In this document: in pieces, positions 38,386 to 49,386 of the stretch | Layout: each line of letters starts with the position of its first letter | Numbering within the stretch: position 1 is the stretch's first letter | Assembly (NCBI RefSeq): GCF_900099645.1 | Contig: NZ_FMTL01000001.1 | Span: 1,550,001-1,614,000 of the forward strand | Direction: 5' to 3' | Length of the DNA stretch: 64,000 bases | Origin: Pseudomonas peli | GTDB lineage: Bacteria; Pseudomonadota; Gammaproteobacteria; Pseudomonadales; Pseudomonadaceae | Translations under genes and position numbers: made by a program | Notes under the pieces: model-generated | What the model saw: only the letters and a program-made list of their open reading frames with translations | Databases searched by the model: none | Told to the model about the DNA's origin: nothing

Positions 38386-39879
38386 TTACAGTTTGATCCA
38401 GGTCGCCTTAATCTCGGTGTACTTATCGAAGGCATGCAGCGACTTGTCACGGCCGTTACCAGACTGCTTGAAGCCGCCGAACGGTGCGGTCATATCGCCG
38501 CCGTCGTATTGGTTGACCCACATGCTGCCAACACGCAGCGCCTTGGCGGCCAGGTGAGCCTTGGACAGGTTGCTGGTCCAGATGGCGGCTGCCAGGCCGT
38601 AGATGCTGTCGTTGGCGATCTGGATCGCTTCCTCGGTGCTGTCGAACGGGATCACCGTCAGCACGGGGCCGAAGATCTCTTCCTGAGCGATGCGCATGGC
38701 GTTGTGCGCGTCATCGAAGATGGTCGGCTCAACGTACTGGCCGCCAGTCTCTTCCAGGGTGCGTTTGCCGCCGCAGAGCAGCTTGGCCTGATCCTTGTGG
38801 CCGGCGTCGATGTAGCCAAGCACGGCATTCAGGTGACCCGCATCGACCAGCGCGCCGACTTTGGTGTCAGGGTCTAGGGCATGACCGGCTTTCCAGTCCT
38901 GCATGGCCTCTAGGACCATGGGCATGAATGTGTCTTTGATCGAACGCTCCACCAGTAGACGTGAGCCGGCGGTGCACATCTCACCCTGGTTAAAGCAGAT
39001 TGCTGCTGCAGCGGCCTCGGCTGCGGCCTTGAGGTCCGGCGCATCAGCGAAAACGATATTCGCGCTCTTGCCGCCGGCTTCCAGCCAGACGCGCTTCATG
39101 TTCGATTCGCCGGCATAGATCATCAGTTGCTTGGCGATCTTGGTCGACCCGGTAAACACCAGCGTGTCGACGTCCATATGCAGCGCCAGCGCCTTGCCGA
39201 CGGTGTGGCCGTAACCTGGCAGCACGTTGAGTACGCCCGCCGGGATGCCGGCGTCCAGTGCCAGCTGCGCCATGCGCAGGGCGGTCAGCGGGGATTTTTC
39301 GGACGGTTTGACGATCACCGAGTTGCCGGTGGCCAGCGCCGGGCCGAGCTTCCAGCAGGTCATGATCATCGGGAAGTTCCACGGCACGATGGCCGCGACT
39401 ACGCCGACCGGCTCGCGAGTCACCAGGCCCAGCTCGTCATGCGGGGTAGCCGCCACTTCGTCGTAAATCTTGTCGACCGCTTCGCCGCTCCAGCGAATCG
39501 CCCGCGAGGCACCCGGCACATCGACACCCAGGGCGTCGCTGATCGGCTTGCCCATGTCGAGGGTCTCCAGCAGGGCCAGCTCTTCGGCGTGCTGATCCAT
39601 CAGGTCGGCAAAACGGATCATGATGCGCTTGCGCTGAGCCGGCGCCATACGCGACCAGACGCCGGACTCAAAGGTGGCGCGGGCATCCGCCACGGCCAAC
39701 TCGGCATCGGCCAGGTCACAGCTGGCTACTAGGCCGAGCAGGCGTCCGTCGACCGGGCTGATGCACTCAAAGGTGGCTCCAGAGACAGCGGCGCGGTACT
39801 CGCCATGAACAAAGGCGCGGCCTTCGATCTTCAGGTTCTTGGCGCGCTGCTCCCAGTCGGCACGAGTCAGGCTAGTCAT
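38386..39879 (-). CDS. kauB: Gamma-glutamyl-aminobutyraldehyde / polyamine aldehyde dehydrogenase
   Basis: A 497-residue NAD(P)-dependent aldehyde dehydrogenase. Conserved features: VPWNFPMIMTCWKLGPALATGN (substrate and cofactor region), the FTGSTKIAKQL NAD loop, catalytic Glu in LEAGGKS, and the catalytic Cys in FNQGEMCTAGSR. It resembles PuuC/KauB enzymes that oxidise gamma-glutamyl-aminobutyraldehyde or guanidinobutyraldehyde, completing the pathway begun by PauA and PauB; in PAO1 the equivalent gene lies near rpmG. The symbol is tentative because other aldehyde dehydrogenases look alike. The ATG at 39879 has GAGGAT upstream. Divergent from the small cupin gene. Confidence 0.88.
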   Translation of the reverse strand: MTSLTRADWEQRAKNLKIEGRAFVHGEYRAAVSGATFECISPVDGRLLGLVASCDLADAELAVADARATFESGVWSRMAPAQRKRIMIRFADLMDQHAEELALLETLDMGKPISDALGVDVPGASRAIRWSGEAVDKIYDEVAATPHDELGLVTREPVGVVAAIVPWNFPMIMTCWKLGPALATGNSVIVKPSEKSPLTALRMAQLALDAGIPAGVLNVLPGYGHTVGKALALHMDVDTLVFTGSTKIAKQLMIYAGESNMKRVWLEAGGKSANIVFADAPDLKAAAEAAAAAICFNQGEMCTAGSRLLVERSIKDTFMPMVLEAMQDWKAGHALDPDTKVGALVDAGHLNAVLGYIDAGHKDQAKLLCGGKRTLEETGGQYVEPTIFDDAHNAMRIAQEEIFGPVLTVIPFDSTEEAIQIANDSIYGLAAAIWTSNLSKAHLAAKALRVGSMWVNQYDGGDMTAPFGGFKQSGNGRDKSLHAFDKYTEIKATWIKL

Positions 39880-40139
39880 TCGAACATCCTCTATCGCTAG
39901 TAAAGCGCCGCTGGTGGTCGCTGCGCTGTCAATTATTCTGCATGGGGCCGCAAGAACCTGCTCACCCAATCCTGCCGGCAACACTAAACCAGCGGCCTGC
40001 ACACTTCCAATATTTTTTACAAAAACTGGCAAAGCCGCCTTGTTATGTGTGCTTTATTAAACATAGACTGCCGAAATTACCACCCAAACCGACAACAAGC
40101 CTGGCCTAAACCGGCGCTCAATTCCTACCGGACATGCTT

Positions 40140-40505
40140 ATGAATATCGAAAAGATCGTCGACTTCGCCACCGCCACCACCACGCCTGAACATTACCGTC
40201 CGGCAGCAGAGAAAGTGCTCAAGGGCGCCCCCGAGCAAAGCGTGCGCAACCACTACGGCAGCTCGTGTGGCCAATTCAATACGGGGATCTGGGAAGGCGA
40301 CGTCGGCCATTGGACCATCAACTACACCGAACACGAATACTGCGAGATTTTGCAGGGTGTCTCGGTGCTGCGCGACAAGGACGGCAACGCCAAGACCCTG
40401 CGCGCCGGCGACCGCTTTGTTATCCCGGCCGGCTTCTCTGGTACCTGGGAAGTGCTGGAGCCCTGCCGCAAGGTCTATGTGATCTTCGAGCAAGCCAGCC
40501 ACTGA
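40140..40505 (+). CDS. Small cupin-domain protein (cupin_3/DUF861)
   Basis: A 121-residue single-cupin protein with the segments GIWEGDVGHWTINYTEHEYCEILQG and LRAGDRFVIPAGFSGTWEVLEPCRK, characteristic of the (S)-ureidoglycine-aminohydrolase-like cupin_3 group. Metal ligands are possible (His and Glu in TEHEYCEIL) but not certain. The ATG at 40140 is preferred over one six bases earlier because the GGA ribosome site then has proper spacing. It is divergent from the aldehyde dehydrogenase across 260 bases and may share regulation with it; its function is unknown. Its own terminator follows. Confidence 0.88.
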   Translation: MNIEKIVDFATATTTPEHYRPAAEKVLKGAPEQSVRNHYGSSCGQFNTGIWEGDVGHWTINYTEHEYCEILQGVSVLRDKDGNAKTLRAGDRFVIPAGFSGTWEVLEPCRKVYVIFEQASH

Positions 40506-40533
40506 TCAGGCCACTCTTCATGCGTCACCCTTT

Positions 40534-40557
40534 GCCCGCCTTTATGGCGGGCTTTTT
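40534..40557 (+). terminator. Rho-independent terminator after the cupin gene
   Basis: Stem GCCCGCC / GGCGGGC with a five-base loop and T5, 28 bases past the stop codon on the plus strand. Confidence 0.92.
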
Positions 40558-40593
40558 GTGGCCTGCACATCACGACAGTAAATCGCAGGCAAG

Positions 40594-40622
40594 AAAAAGC
40601 CCGCTATAAAAGCGGGCTTTTT
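40594..40622 (-). terminator. Rho-independent terminator after rpmG
   Basis: Perfect 12-bp stem AAAAAGCCCGCT / AGCGGGCTTTTT with a five-base loop, T-rich on both strands, just beyond the rpmG stop codon on the minus strand. With the hairpin at 40534 it forms a back-to-back pair of terminators. Confidence 0.93.
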
Positions 40623-40641
40623 CGGCAAGGCGTCAGATCAA

Positions 40642-40797
40642 TTACTTGATCTTGCCTTCCTTGTACATCACGTGCTTACGCACAACCGGATCGAATTTTT
40701 TAATTTCGATTTTGTCCGGAGTGGTGCGCTTGTTTTTGTCGGTAGTGTAGAAGTGACCAGTACCGGCACTCGAGATCAAACGGATCAATTCACGCAT
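40642..40797 (-). CDS. rpmG: 50S ribosomal protein L33
   Basis: A 51-residue basic protein whose sequence ([20 protein letters not shown] start, then [19 protein letters not shown]) is that of L33, located near the tRNA exit site of the large subunit. It lacks the zinc-binding cysteine pairs found in the alternative C+ form, so it is the zinc-independent type. The ATG at 40797 has a ribosome site AAGGAGAAA. It is ten bases after rpmB and co-transcribed with it from the promoter at 41190-41218. Confidence 0.97.
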   Translation of the reverse strand: MRELIRLISSAGTGHFYTTDKNKRTTPDKIEIKKFDPVVRKHVMYKEGKIK

Positions 40798-40807
40798 GAC
40801 TTTCTCC

Positions 40808-41044
40808 TTAAACCTTTTCGCCGCGAGCACGCAGCTCGGACAGAACGACGTCAATACCACGCTTGTCGATGCAACGCATGCCTTTGGCAGAAACGCGCAG
40901 ACGCACGAAACGGTTTTCAGACTCGACCCAGAAGCGGTGATGCTGCAGGTTCGGCAGGAAACGACGACGGGTTTTGTTGTTTGCGTGGGAAATGTTATTC
41001 CCGGTTACCGGACCCTTACCGGTAACTTGACAGACTCTCGACAT
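40808..41044 (-). CDS. rpmB: 50S ribosomal protein L28
   Basis: A 78-residue L28 protein with the signature [20 protein letters not shown] and the [14 protein letters not shown] segment. It is the first gene of the rpmB-rpmG operon. The leader between its promoter and ATG is about 140 bases, long enough for post-transcriptional control, though I see no known ribosomal-protein leader structure. Confidence 0.97.
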   Translation of the reverse strand: MSRVCQVTGKGPVTGNNISHANNKTRRRFLPNLQHHRFWVESENRFVRLRVSAKGMRCIDKRGIDVVLSELRARGEKV

Positions 41045-41189
41045 GCCTCAGCCCTCTAAAACCACATGCCCAACCCGGCATGGGTTGGCCGCTAATTATT
41101 CAATCTTGGCGCTCAGCGCCGCGTATCTCGAGGGTCTTACCGGCCGTACCTGAAAGCGCAAGAACCGGGCCCCTACAAAAGAGCGCTGC

Positions 41190-41218
41190 TTTATACCAGA
41201 AAGCCCTCAGCGCAACAA
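41190..41218 (-). promoter_or_regulatory. Sigma-70 promoter of rpmB-rpmG
   Basis: On the minus strand TTGTTG (41213-41218) and TATAAA (41190-41195) are separated by exactly 17 bases, close to the sigma-70 consensus. The predicted start near 41183 gives a leader of about 140 bases before rpmB. The rest of the 347-base gap (41045-41391) up to the peptide-binding protein gene shows no gene. Confidence 0.7.
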
Positions 41219-41391
41219 GGTTAAACGCACATTCCCCGGCGCGCTTCGCACTGCAATTTCCGCTTCCAGACCTGCCAGCAACAGCAATAGCGCAGATCGA
41301 CCGCTCGTCGCCAAGACTGATTGCCCTGCCTTCGTTTAATAGCCTAGGGTAAGACCTGCGCCAGCGTCCCCACGCGACCAAGGAGTTTGCC

Positions 41392-42981
41392 ATGCGTCTC
41401 GCCGCCCTACCGCTACTGCTCGTTCCACTGATTACGCCCGCCCTGACCCAGGCCAGTACGCTCAGCGTCTGCACTGAGGCCAGCCCAGATGGCTTTGATG
41501 TGGTGCAGTACAACTCGCTGACCACCACCAACGCATCAGCCGACGTGCTGATGAACCGCCTGGTGGATTTCGATGCGACCAGCGGCACGTTGCAGCCGAG
41601 CCTGGCGCAAGCCTGGGAAGTCAGCCCGGATGGCCTGAGTTACAGCTTCACCCTGCGTCCGGACGTGCAGATCCATAAGACCGAGTACTTCACCCCCAGC
41701 CGCGCATTGAATGCCGATGACGTGCTGTTCAGCTTGCAGCGCATGCTTGATCCGGCGCACCCGTGGCACAAGGTCGCCCCCAGTGGTTATCCCCACGCCC
41801 AGTCGATGCAGCTACCGAGCCTGATCAAATCCATCGAAAAAACCGGCGAACACAGCCTGCGCTTTAGCCTTAACCGCCCGGATGCCACCTTTCTCGCCAC
41901 CTTGAGCATGGGCTTCGCGTCTATTTACTCCGCCGAGTACGCCGCGCAATTACTGGCAGCCGGTACGCCGGAAACCCTCAACAGCCAGCCCATCGGCACA
42001 GGGCCGTTTGTCTTCAAGCGCTTCCAGAAGGACGCCAGCGTGCGCTACAGCGCCAACCCGAGCTACTTCGCAGGCAAGCCTGCGGTGGACAATCTGGTAT
42101 TCGCGATCACACCCGACGCCAACGTGCGCTTGCAGAAGTTACGCCGCGGTGAGTGCCATATCGCACTGTCGCCGAAACCACAGGATGTTCAGGCGATCAG
42201 CGCTGATAACAACCTGAAAAGCACCCACACCGCAGCCTTTATGACCGCCTTCGTCGGCATCAACAGTCAGCATCCACCGTTGGATCAACCCGCCGTACGC
42301 CAGGCGATCAACCTGGCGTTCGATAAATCCAGCTACCTCAAGGCAGTATTCGAAAATAGCGCCGAGGCCGCCAACGGCCCCTATCCACCGAATACCTGGA
42401 GCTACGCCAGCGAACTGCCCGGTTACCCCCACGACCCGCAGAAAGCCCGCGACCTGCTCAAGCAGGCCGGCCTAGCCGATGGCTTCAGCACCACCATCTG
42501 GACCCGCCCCACCGGCAGCGTACTCAACCCCAACCCGAGCCTGGGCGCGCAGTTGCTGCAGGCTGACCTCGCCAAAGTCGGCATCAAAGCGGAAATCCGC
42601 GTGATTGAATGGGGCGAGCTGATTCGCCGCGCCAAAGCTGGCGAGCATGACCTGCTATTTATGGGCTGGGCAGGCGACAACGGTGACCCGGACAACTTCC
42701 TCACCCCGCAGTTTGCCTGCGCCTCGCTCGAATCCGGGCTGAACTTCGCGCGCTATTGCGATCCGCAACTGGACAAGCTGATCGCCGATGGCAAAAGCAC
42801 CAGCGACCAGGCGCAGCGCAGCCAGTTGTATAAAAAGGCGCAAACGATCATCCAGCAACAAGCGCTGTGGCTGCCGCTGGCCCACCCGACCGCCTATGCG
42901 CTGACGCGCAAGCAGGTCGAGGGTTATCAGGTCAGCCCGTTCGGTCGCCAGGACTTTTCCAAGGTACGCCTGGCGCCTTAG
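41392..42981 (+). CDS. ABC peptide transporter periplasmic binding protein (DppA/OppA-type)
   Basis: A 529-residue family 5 solute-binding protein with a signal peptide (1-20, ending TQA). The start of the mature protein, [20 protein letters not shown], resembles dipeptide-binding proteins, and the SBP_bac_5 segments [19 protein letters not shown] and [10 protein letters not shown] are clear. It should bind peptides or similar solutes for an ABC importer, but no permease or ATPase genes adjoin it, so it is an orphan binding protein that must share a transporter encoded elsewhere. AAGGAG precedes the ATG. Its stop overlaps radC by four bases on the opposite strand. Confidence 0.93.
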   Translation: MRLAALPLLLVPLITPALTQASTLSVCTEASPDGFDVVQYNSLTTTNASADVLMNRLVDFDATSGTLQPSLAQAWEVSPDGLSYSFTLRPDVQIHKTEYFTPSRALNADDVLFSLQRMLDPAHPWHKVAPSGYPHAQSMQLPSLIKSIEKTGEHSLRFSLNRPDATFLATLSMGFASIYSAEYAAQLLAAGTPETLNSQPIGTGPFVFKRFQKDASVRYSANPSYFAGKPAVDNLVFAITPDANVRLQKLRRGECHIALSPKPQDVQAISADNNLKSTHTAAFMTAFVGINSQHPPLDQPAVRQAINLAFDKSSYLKAVFENSAEAANGPYPPNTWSYASELPGYPHDPQKARDLLKQAGLADGFSTTIWTRPTGSVLNPNPSLGAQLLQADLAKVGIKAEIRVIEWGELIRRAKAGEHDLLFMGWAGDNGDPDNFLTPQFACASLESGLNFARYCDPQLDKLIADGKSTSDQAQRSQLYKKAQTIIQQQALWLPLAHPTAYALTRKQVEGYQVSPFGRQDFSKVRLAP

Positions 42982-43652
42982 AGCCAACCGTACTCGGCCA
43001 TCGACAGCGGCTCACCGTCGCCGACGATAAAGTGGTCGAGTACGCGCACATCCACCAGCTCCAGCGTCTCTTTCAGGCGGCGGGTCAGCACCCGATCCGC
43101 CTGACTGGGCTCGGCGACACCGGACGGATGATTATGGGTCAGAATCAGCGCAGCCGCGTTGTGCGCCAAGGCGCGCTTGACCACCTGACGGGGGTAAACA
43201 CTGGCACTGTCGATGGAGCCATGAAATAGCGCTTCAAAGGCCAGCACTCGGTGCTTGGCATCGAGAAACAGACAGCCGAACACCTCATGCGGCTCGTGGC
43301 GTAGCAGCGCTTTCAGGTAATCGCGCACGGCCTGCGGGCTTTCCAGCGCCGAATCGCGGCGCAGTTGTTCGGCCAGGTGCCGACGTGCCATCTCCAGCAC
43401 CGCCTGCAGCTGGGCGAATTTAGCGGGCCCCAGGCCTAGCCGCTGACTGAACGAAGACAGGTCGGCCTGTAACAAAGCACGCAGACTGCCGAAGTCGCCC
43501 AACAGGTGACGCGCCAGATCCACAGCACTCTGCCCAGCCACTCCGGTGCGCAAGAAAATTGCCAACAACTCAGCGTCGGTGAGCGCGGCGGCGCCTTGAG
43601 CGAGGAGTTTTTCCCGTGGGCGCTCGGCCGCCGGCCAATCACGAATACTCAT
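42978..43652 (-). CDS. radC: RadC/JAB-domain protein
   Basis: A 224-residue RadC-family protein: N-terminal helix-hairpin-helix-like region (about 1-95, including [20 protein letters not shown]) and a C-terminal JAB/MPN domain with the metal motif LTHNHPSG followed by Asp in SQAD. The family is widespread and was once linked to DNA repair, but its biochemical role is unresolved. The ATG at 43652 follows GGAGG at good spacing; upstream codons in frame are not protein-like. Divergent from coaBC, as in other Pseudomonas. Confidence 0.96.
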   Translation of the reverse strand: MSIRDWPAAERPREKLLAQGAAALTDAELLAIFLRTGVAGQSAVDLARHLLGDFGSLRALLQADLSSFSQRLGLGPAKFAQLQAVLEMARRHLAEQLRRDSALESPQAVRDYLKALLRHEPHEVFGCLFLDAKHRVLAFEALFHGSIDSASVYPRQVVKRALAHNAAALILTHNHPSGVAEPSQADRVLTRRLKETLELVDVRVLDHFIVGDGEPLSMAEYGWL

Positions 43653-43842
43653 CACACCTCCATGTGCGCTAAAAGGCGCGACAAAGCGCCACGTCAGCGA
43701 GCGCAAAGCCAAGCCAGGCAAGCACTTGGCAGCGCTACTCGCATACAACCCTTGTGCTATCGTAGCCCAACTTTTATGCGGCGACCGGCCTGGGGAGGTG
43801 TCAGCGTCGCGGTGTATACCCATCTCTATAAAAGGCAGGCCT

Positions 43843-45051
43843 ATGCAGCGGCTGTATCGGAAACGCATCATTGTTGGCGTGGGCGGCGGTATTGCCGCCT
43901 ATAAAAGTGCTGAGCTGATTCGCCGACTCAAGGACCAGGACGCCGACGTGCGCGTGGTCATGACCAAAGGTGGTCGAGAGTTCATCACCCCGCTGACCCT
44001 GCAAGCCCTGTCCGGGCATCCGGTGCACCTCGACCTGCTCGACCCCGAGGCCGAAGCGGCCATGGGCCATATCGAGCTGGCACGCTGGGCTGACCTGGTC
44101 CTCATCGCCCCCGCCACTGCCGACCTCATGGCGCGCCTGGCTCAAGGTGTCGCCGATGACCTGCTGACCACACTGGTGCTGGCCACCGACGCCACCGTCG
44201 CTCTCGCACCAGCAATGAACCAGGCCATGTGGCGCGACCCAGCGACCCAGGCCAATGCCCAGCTGCTGACCCAACGCGGCCTGCACCTGTTCGGCCCAGC
44301 CGCAGGCAGCCAGGCCTGCGGCGATGTCGGCCTGGGTCGTATGCTCGAAGCGGAACAGCTGGTGCAGTGTGCCGCTGACTGCTTCCAGCATCAGGCACTG
44401 ACCGGCAAGCATGTGCTGATCACAGCGGGCCCGACCCAGGAAAACATCGACCCGGTGCGCTACATCACCAACCACAGCTCCGGCAAAATGGGTTTTGCCC
44501 TCGCCGAAGCGGCAGCTGAGGCCGGCGCTAAAGTCACCCTGATCAGCGGCCCAGTACACCTGCCCACACCTGAGCGCGTTACCCGCATCAACGTCACCAG
44601 CGCCCGCGACATGCTCGCCGCCTGCGAAGCCGCGATGCCCTGCGACCTGCTGATCGCCGCCGCTGCGGTGGCCGATTACCGCCCGGAAGTGGTCGCCCAG
44701 CACAAATTGAAAAAAGACCCCACCAGTGGTGATGGCCTACTCCTGCAAATGGTCCGCAACCCGGATATTCTCGCCACCCTGGCGGGGCGTAGCGACCGGC
44801 CGTTCAGCGTCGGCTTTGCCGCCGAAACCGAAAATCTGCTGGAGTACGCCTCGCGCAAACTACGCGACAAGAATCTCGACCTGATTGTCGCCAATGACGT
44901 GGCCAACCCCAGCATCGGCTTCAACAGCGAAGAAAACGCCATCACCATCATCGACCGTGAACTGCAACAAAGCAGCTTTGCCCAGACCAGCAAGAGCAAG
45001 ATTGCCCGCCAGCTGGTGAGCTTTATTGCCGAGCGCATTGCCAGCTGCTGA
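43843..45051 (+). CDS. coaBC: Bifunctional phosphopantothenoylcysteine decarboxylase/synthetase
   Basis: A 402-residue two-domain CoA biosynthesis enzyme. The N-terminal flavoprotein CoaC domain (about 1-185) has [21 protein letters not shown], the PAMNQAMW motif and [12 protein letters not shown] substrate clamp; the C-terminal CoaB domain (about 190-400) has [26 protein letters not shown] and AAVADYRP. It joins cysteine to 4'-phosphopantothenate and then decarboxylates the product. The ATG at 43843 is chosen because upstream in-frame residues are not family-like. It starts the coaBC-dut-algC-argB run of plus-strand genes with short gaps. Confidence 0.96.
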   Translation: MQRLYRKRIIVGVGGGIAAYKSAELIRRLKDQDADVRVVMTKGGREFITPLTLQALSGHPVHLDLLDPEAEAAMGHIELARWADLVLIAPATADLMARLAQGVADDLLTTLVLATDATVALAPAMNQAMWRDPATQANAQLLTQRGLHLFGPAAGSQACGDVGLGRMLEAEQLVQCAADCFQHQALTGKHVLITAGPTQENIDPVRYITNHSSGKMGFALAEAAAEAGAKVTLISGPVHLPTPERVTRINVTSARDMLAACEAAMPCDLLIAAAAVADYRPEVVAQHKLKKDPTSGDGLLLQMVRNPDILATLAGRSDRPFSVGFAAETENLLEYASRKLRDKNLDLIVANDVANPSIGFNSEENAITIIDRELQQSSFAQTSKSKIARQLVSFIAERIASC

Positions 45052-45077
45052 CGCCCACTTACCGAACAGAGCCCGAT

Positions 45078-45533
45078 ATGCACGCCTTACAAGCCAAGAT
45101 CCTCGACCCGCGCCTGGGCACCGAATTTCCGCTGCCGCACTACGCCACACCGGGCTCCGCCGGCCTCGACCTGCGTGCCATGCTCAAGCAGGAGCTGGTG
45201 CTTGAGCCGGGGCAAACCGTGTTGATCCCCACTGGCCTGTCGATCTATATCGGCGACCCCGGCCTGGCCGCAATGATCCTGCCGCGCTCGGGCCTGGGTC
45301 ACAAACACGGCATCGTGCTGGGAAACCTCGTCGGGCTGATCGACTCGGACTACCAGGGCGAATTGATGGTGTCTTGCTGGAACCGCGGACAAAGCGCCTT
45401 CACCATCGCCATCGGCGAACGCATCGCCCAGCTGATTCTGGTCCCGGTGGTGCAAGCGCATTTCGAACTGGTTGAACAGTTCGATGAGAGTCAGCGTGGC
45501 GCAGGTGGCTTTGGCCACTCCGGTAGCCATTGA
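45078..45533 (+). CDS. dut: dUTP diphosphatase
   Basis: A 151-residue trimeric dUTPase, hydrolysing dUTP to dUMP and pyrophosphate. The five motifs are seen: [43 protein letters not shown] and the C-terminal [10 protein letters not shown]. It lies 26 bases after coaBC and 45 before algC, the usual arrangement in Pseudomonas. Nothing unusual is visible. Confidence 0.97.
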   Translation: MHALQAKILDPRLGTEFPLPHYATPGSAGLDLRAMLKQELVLEPGQTVLIPTGLSIYIGDPGLAAMILPRSGLGHKHGIVLGNLVGLIDSDYQGELMVSCWNRGQSAFTIAIGERIAQLILVPVVQAHFELVEQFDESQRGAGGFGHSGSH

Positions 45534-45578
45534 TTGCCTTAATCTAATTTCCAGGATGAATTGCCGAGGAGACGCTGC

Positions 45579-48179
45579 ATGAAACTCTTCAAGCGCACGG
45601 CCAAGGACACTGACGAGACAAGCGCCAGCGCCCAACTGACCAGCGCCCCCGCCGAGGTCAAAGCGGCCAAGAACAGCCCCAACGCCCTGTTACCGGGCAT
45701 GCTGGCTGCCTTGATCGGCATCATCCTGGCCGGTGCACTGCTGTGGTTTGGCCCGCTTAACAGCGCTTACCAGCAGCAACTGCAACAACTCAGTCAGGCG
45801 TGGGGCGGTGGTCAGGCGACTGTGCTGCAGAAAGCCCTGCAACAGCTGAGCGCTGACACCCAGGCGGCTGCTCGCAACCCGCAACTGCTGCAGGCCCTAC
45901 AAAGTCAGGACATTACTCAGGTACGCGCAGCCGAACGCAACCTCACCTACTGGTACGGGGTAGTCGACGCGCACCTCAATGCCCGTGGCCAGGCTGTGCA
46001 GGACATGGGCCGCAGCGCGCCGATGAACTTCGCCGCGCTGGACATGCTGCGCCGCGCCGAAAACGGCCAGACGCCTGCACCCGAGGCCTACAAGGTCGGC
46101 CAACGCTGGCTGGTGTATAGCGCCGCGCCGCTGCGTCTAAGCGAAGGTGAGCCGCTGCATGGCACCCTGCTGCTGGCTGTAGACTTGGAGCGTCTGCTCG
46201 CTAGCCTACCGGTGATGCCTGCCGAAATCGGCCAGATCCAGCTGATCCAGCAATTTAATAACACCGCTGCCCAGGTCCTGGCCCAGCGCGGTGACGCGCA
46301 AGGCAACGCGCAGTCATTCAGCACTGGCAACCCCAACTGGACGGTCAGCTTTACCCCTGGCCCGTCACTGACCAACCCGGTGTTCTCGCCGCTGCTGCTG
46401 GCCATCGCCGGGCTACTGGCTCTGGCTGGCGCCATTACCGGCCTCTACCTGCTGCAGAGCAGCCTGCAACGCCACCTGCGTGACGACGTGCTGCAGCTGG
46501 GGCAGATGCTCAAGGAGCTGTCCGCCGGCAAGGCCGTCAAGGCGTTCAGCCTGAGCCTGCCTGCCCTGGATATTCTGGCGCAAAACCTTGCACGCATGCC
46601 GCGCCGCGCTACGGAACAGGCCGCCGCCCCGACTAATAATGCAGGCGCAGTCAATCCAGGCGTCGCCGCTATGCAGACGCCTGCCAGCGCCATGGTCGAC
46701 CCCCTGTTTCAGGACACCGACATCCTCGATATCGATATTCTCGATGAAGACCAGGACCTGCTCGGCCTCGATGAACCGACGCCAGCCCCCCTGCAGACGA
46801 AAGCACCCAAACTGCCAGCCGATATCTTCCGCGCCTACGATATTCGTGGCGTAGTCGGTCGCAGCCTGAATGCCGAAACCGCCTACTGGATCGGCCGCGC
46901 CATCGGCTCACAAAGCCTGGCCCAGGGCGAGCCGAACATCGCCGTCGGCCGCGACGGCCGTCTGTCCGGCCCGGAACTGGCGCAACAGCTGATCCAGGGC
47001 CTGCTCGACTGCGGCTGTAACGTAAGCGATGTCGGCATGGTGCCGACGCCTGTGGTGTATTACGCAGGGCATATCCTCACCGGCAAATCAGCGGTGATGC
47101 TCACTGGCAGCCACAACCCACGCGATTACAACGGGTTCAAGATCGTCATAGCCGGCGATACCCTGGCCAACGAACAGATCCAGGCGCTGAAAGCACGCAT
47201 CGACAACAACGATCTGGCCAGTGGCGTCGGCACGGTCGAGCAGGTTGACGTGCTGGAGCGCTACTTCAAGCAGATCCGCGACGACATCGCCATGGCCAAG
47301 CCCATGCGCGTGGTAGTCGATTGCGGCAACGGCGTAGCCGGAGTGATCGCGCCGCAATTGATCGAGGCTCTGGGCTGCTCGGTTATTCCGCTGTACTGCG
47401 AAGTCGACGGCAACTTCCCCAACCATCATCCGGACCCCGGCAAGCCGGAAAACCTGGCGGACCTGATTGCCAAGGTGAAAAGCGAGAAAGCCGATATCGG
47501 CCTGGCCTTCGACGGCGACGGCGACCGCGTCGGTGTGGTGACCAATACCGGTACCGTCGTCTACCCCGACCGCCTGCTGATGCTGTTCGCCAAAGACGTG
47601 GTGTCACGCAACCCCGGCGCGGACATCATCTTCGACGTCAAATGCACGCGCCGCCTGACCCCGCTGATCAGCGGCTACGGCGGCCGGCCGGTGATGTGGA
47701 AAACCGGTCACTCGCTGATTAAGAAAAAAATGAAGGAAACCGGCGCGCTGCTGGCCGGCGAAATGAGCGGGCATATCTTCTTCAAGGAGCGCTGGTTCGG
47801 CTTTGACGATGGCATCTATGCCGCCGCCCGCCTGCTGGAAATCCTCAGCCAGGATCGCCGCGACGCTGAACACGTGTTCAGCGCCTTCCCCAATGACATT
47901 GCCACCCCGGAAATCAATATCCAGGTCACCGAGCAGAGCAAGTTCAGCATCATCGAGCGCCTGCAGCGCGACGGTGTATGGGGTGAAGGCAATATCACCA
48001 ACCTCGATGGCGTACGCGTCGACTACCCCAAAGGCTGGGGCCTGGTGCGCGCGTCCAACACCACGCCGGTGCTGGTACTGCGCTTCGAGGCGGAAACCGA
48101 AGAAGAACTTGAACGGATCAAGGAAGTCTTCCGTGCCCAGCTGTACAGCACGGTACCCGACCTCGATCTACCGTTCTGA
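45579..48179 (+). CDS. algC: Phosphomannomutase/phosphoglucomutase with membrane N-terminal region
   Basis: An 866-residue protein. The C-terminal part (about 412-866) is AlgC: LPADIFRAYDIRGVVG, the phosphoserine motif TGSHNP with Ser511, the metal loop DGDGDR and sugar-binding GEMSGH. It converts mannose- or glucose-6-phosphate to the 1-phosphate for alginate, LPS and rhamnolipid precursors. The first 410 residues hold two membrane helices (about 37-60 and 270-293) around a periplasmic sensor-like region of about 210 residues, then an acidic Asp-rich linker (about 375-400). The classical AlgC is 463 residues; the reading frame here is unbroken from the ATG at 45579, which has GAGGAG upstream, so the long form is real in sequence. 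Confidence 0.95.
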   Translation: MKLFKRTAKDTDETSASAQLTSAPAEVKAAKNSPNALLPGMLAALIGIILAGALLWFGPLNSAYQQQLQQLSQAWGGGQATVLQKALQQLSADTQAAARNPQLLQALQSQDITQVRAAERNLTYWYGVVDAHLNARGQAVQDMGRSAPMNFAALDMLRRAENGQTPAPEAYKVGQRWLVYSAAPLRLSEGEPLHGTLLLAVDLERLLASLPVMPAEIGQIQLIQQFNNTAAQVLAQRGDAQGNAQSFSTGNPNWTVSFTPGPSLTNPVFSPLLLAIAGLLALAGAITGLYLLQSSLQRHLRDDVLQLGQMLKELSAGKAVKAFSLSLPALDILAQNLARMPRRATEQAAAPTNNAGAVNPGVAAMQTPASAMVDPLFQDTDILDIDILDEDQDLLGLDEPTPAPLQTKAPKLPADIFRAYDIRGVVGRSLNAETAYWIGRAIGSQSLAQGEPNIAVGRDGRLSGPELAQQLIQGLLDCGCNVSDVGMVPTPVVYYAGHILTGKSAVMLTGSHNPRDYNGFKIVIAGDTLANEQIQALKARIDNNDLASGVGTVEQVDVLERYFKQIRDDIAMAKPMRVVVDCGNGVAGVIAPQLIEALGCSVIPLYCEVDGNFPNHHPDPGKPENLADLIAKVKSEKADIGLAFDGDGDRVGVVTNTGTVVYPDRLLMLFAKDVVSRNPGADIIFDVKCTRRLTPLISGYGGRPVMWKTGHSLIKKKMKETGALLAGEMSGHIFFKERWFGFDDGIYAAARLLEILSQDRRDAEHVFSAFPNDIATPEINIQVTEQSKFSIIERLQRDGVWGEGNITNLDGVRVDYPKGWGLVRASNTTPVLVLRFEAETEEELERIKEVFRAQLYSTVPDLDLPF

Positions 48180-48183
48180 TTGA

Positions 48184-49116
<933 letters not shown>

Positions 49117-49255
49117 GAACCTGTTTACGATCTGCTGCGCGTCGGCCTTACTGTGTTAAAAACAGGCTCGGAATGCTCATTTACACCAGTAAACTCCGCT
49201 TCCTCGCCTGTTTTTTCCTTGTATGGCTCTAGCTCGCAAGATCGTAAATAGCTTC
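49117..49255 (+). repeat. Post-stop palindromic element, copy 2
   Basis: A 139-bp element beginning immediately after the argB stop codon. Ends are imperfect inverted repeats, GAACCTGTTTACGATCT (49117-49133) and AGATCGTAAATAGCTTC (49239-49255), 15 of 17 positions paired. Inside are GTCGGCC (49141-49147), AATGCTCA (49172-49179), CCTTG (49217-49221) and a large hairpin with arms AAAAACAGGC/GCCTGTTTTT. Block spacing equals that in the copy at 38261-38385. Together with the rest of the 270-base gap up to the thioesterase gene it contains no coding sequence I can support. Confidence 0.8.
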
Positions 49256-49386
49256 TAAGCATCCATAAGCGAATCAGCCGGGTAATCCTGGCTGATTCAG
49301 CCGCCTGATAGCCTGCTGCAACCCTTGCAGCAGGACGCCGCAACACCGAAGCTCAGTGATCCTACTGCCAGCCAGAGGTGCACCAC

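Noticed and set aside
39880..40139. Possible shared PauR operator upstream of the aldehyde dehydrogenase and the oxidase at 33773
   Set aside because: Both regions contain an AAACATA heptamer, but the match is too short and the flanks differ, so I cannot claim a site.
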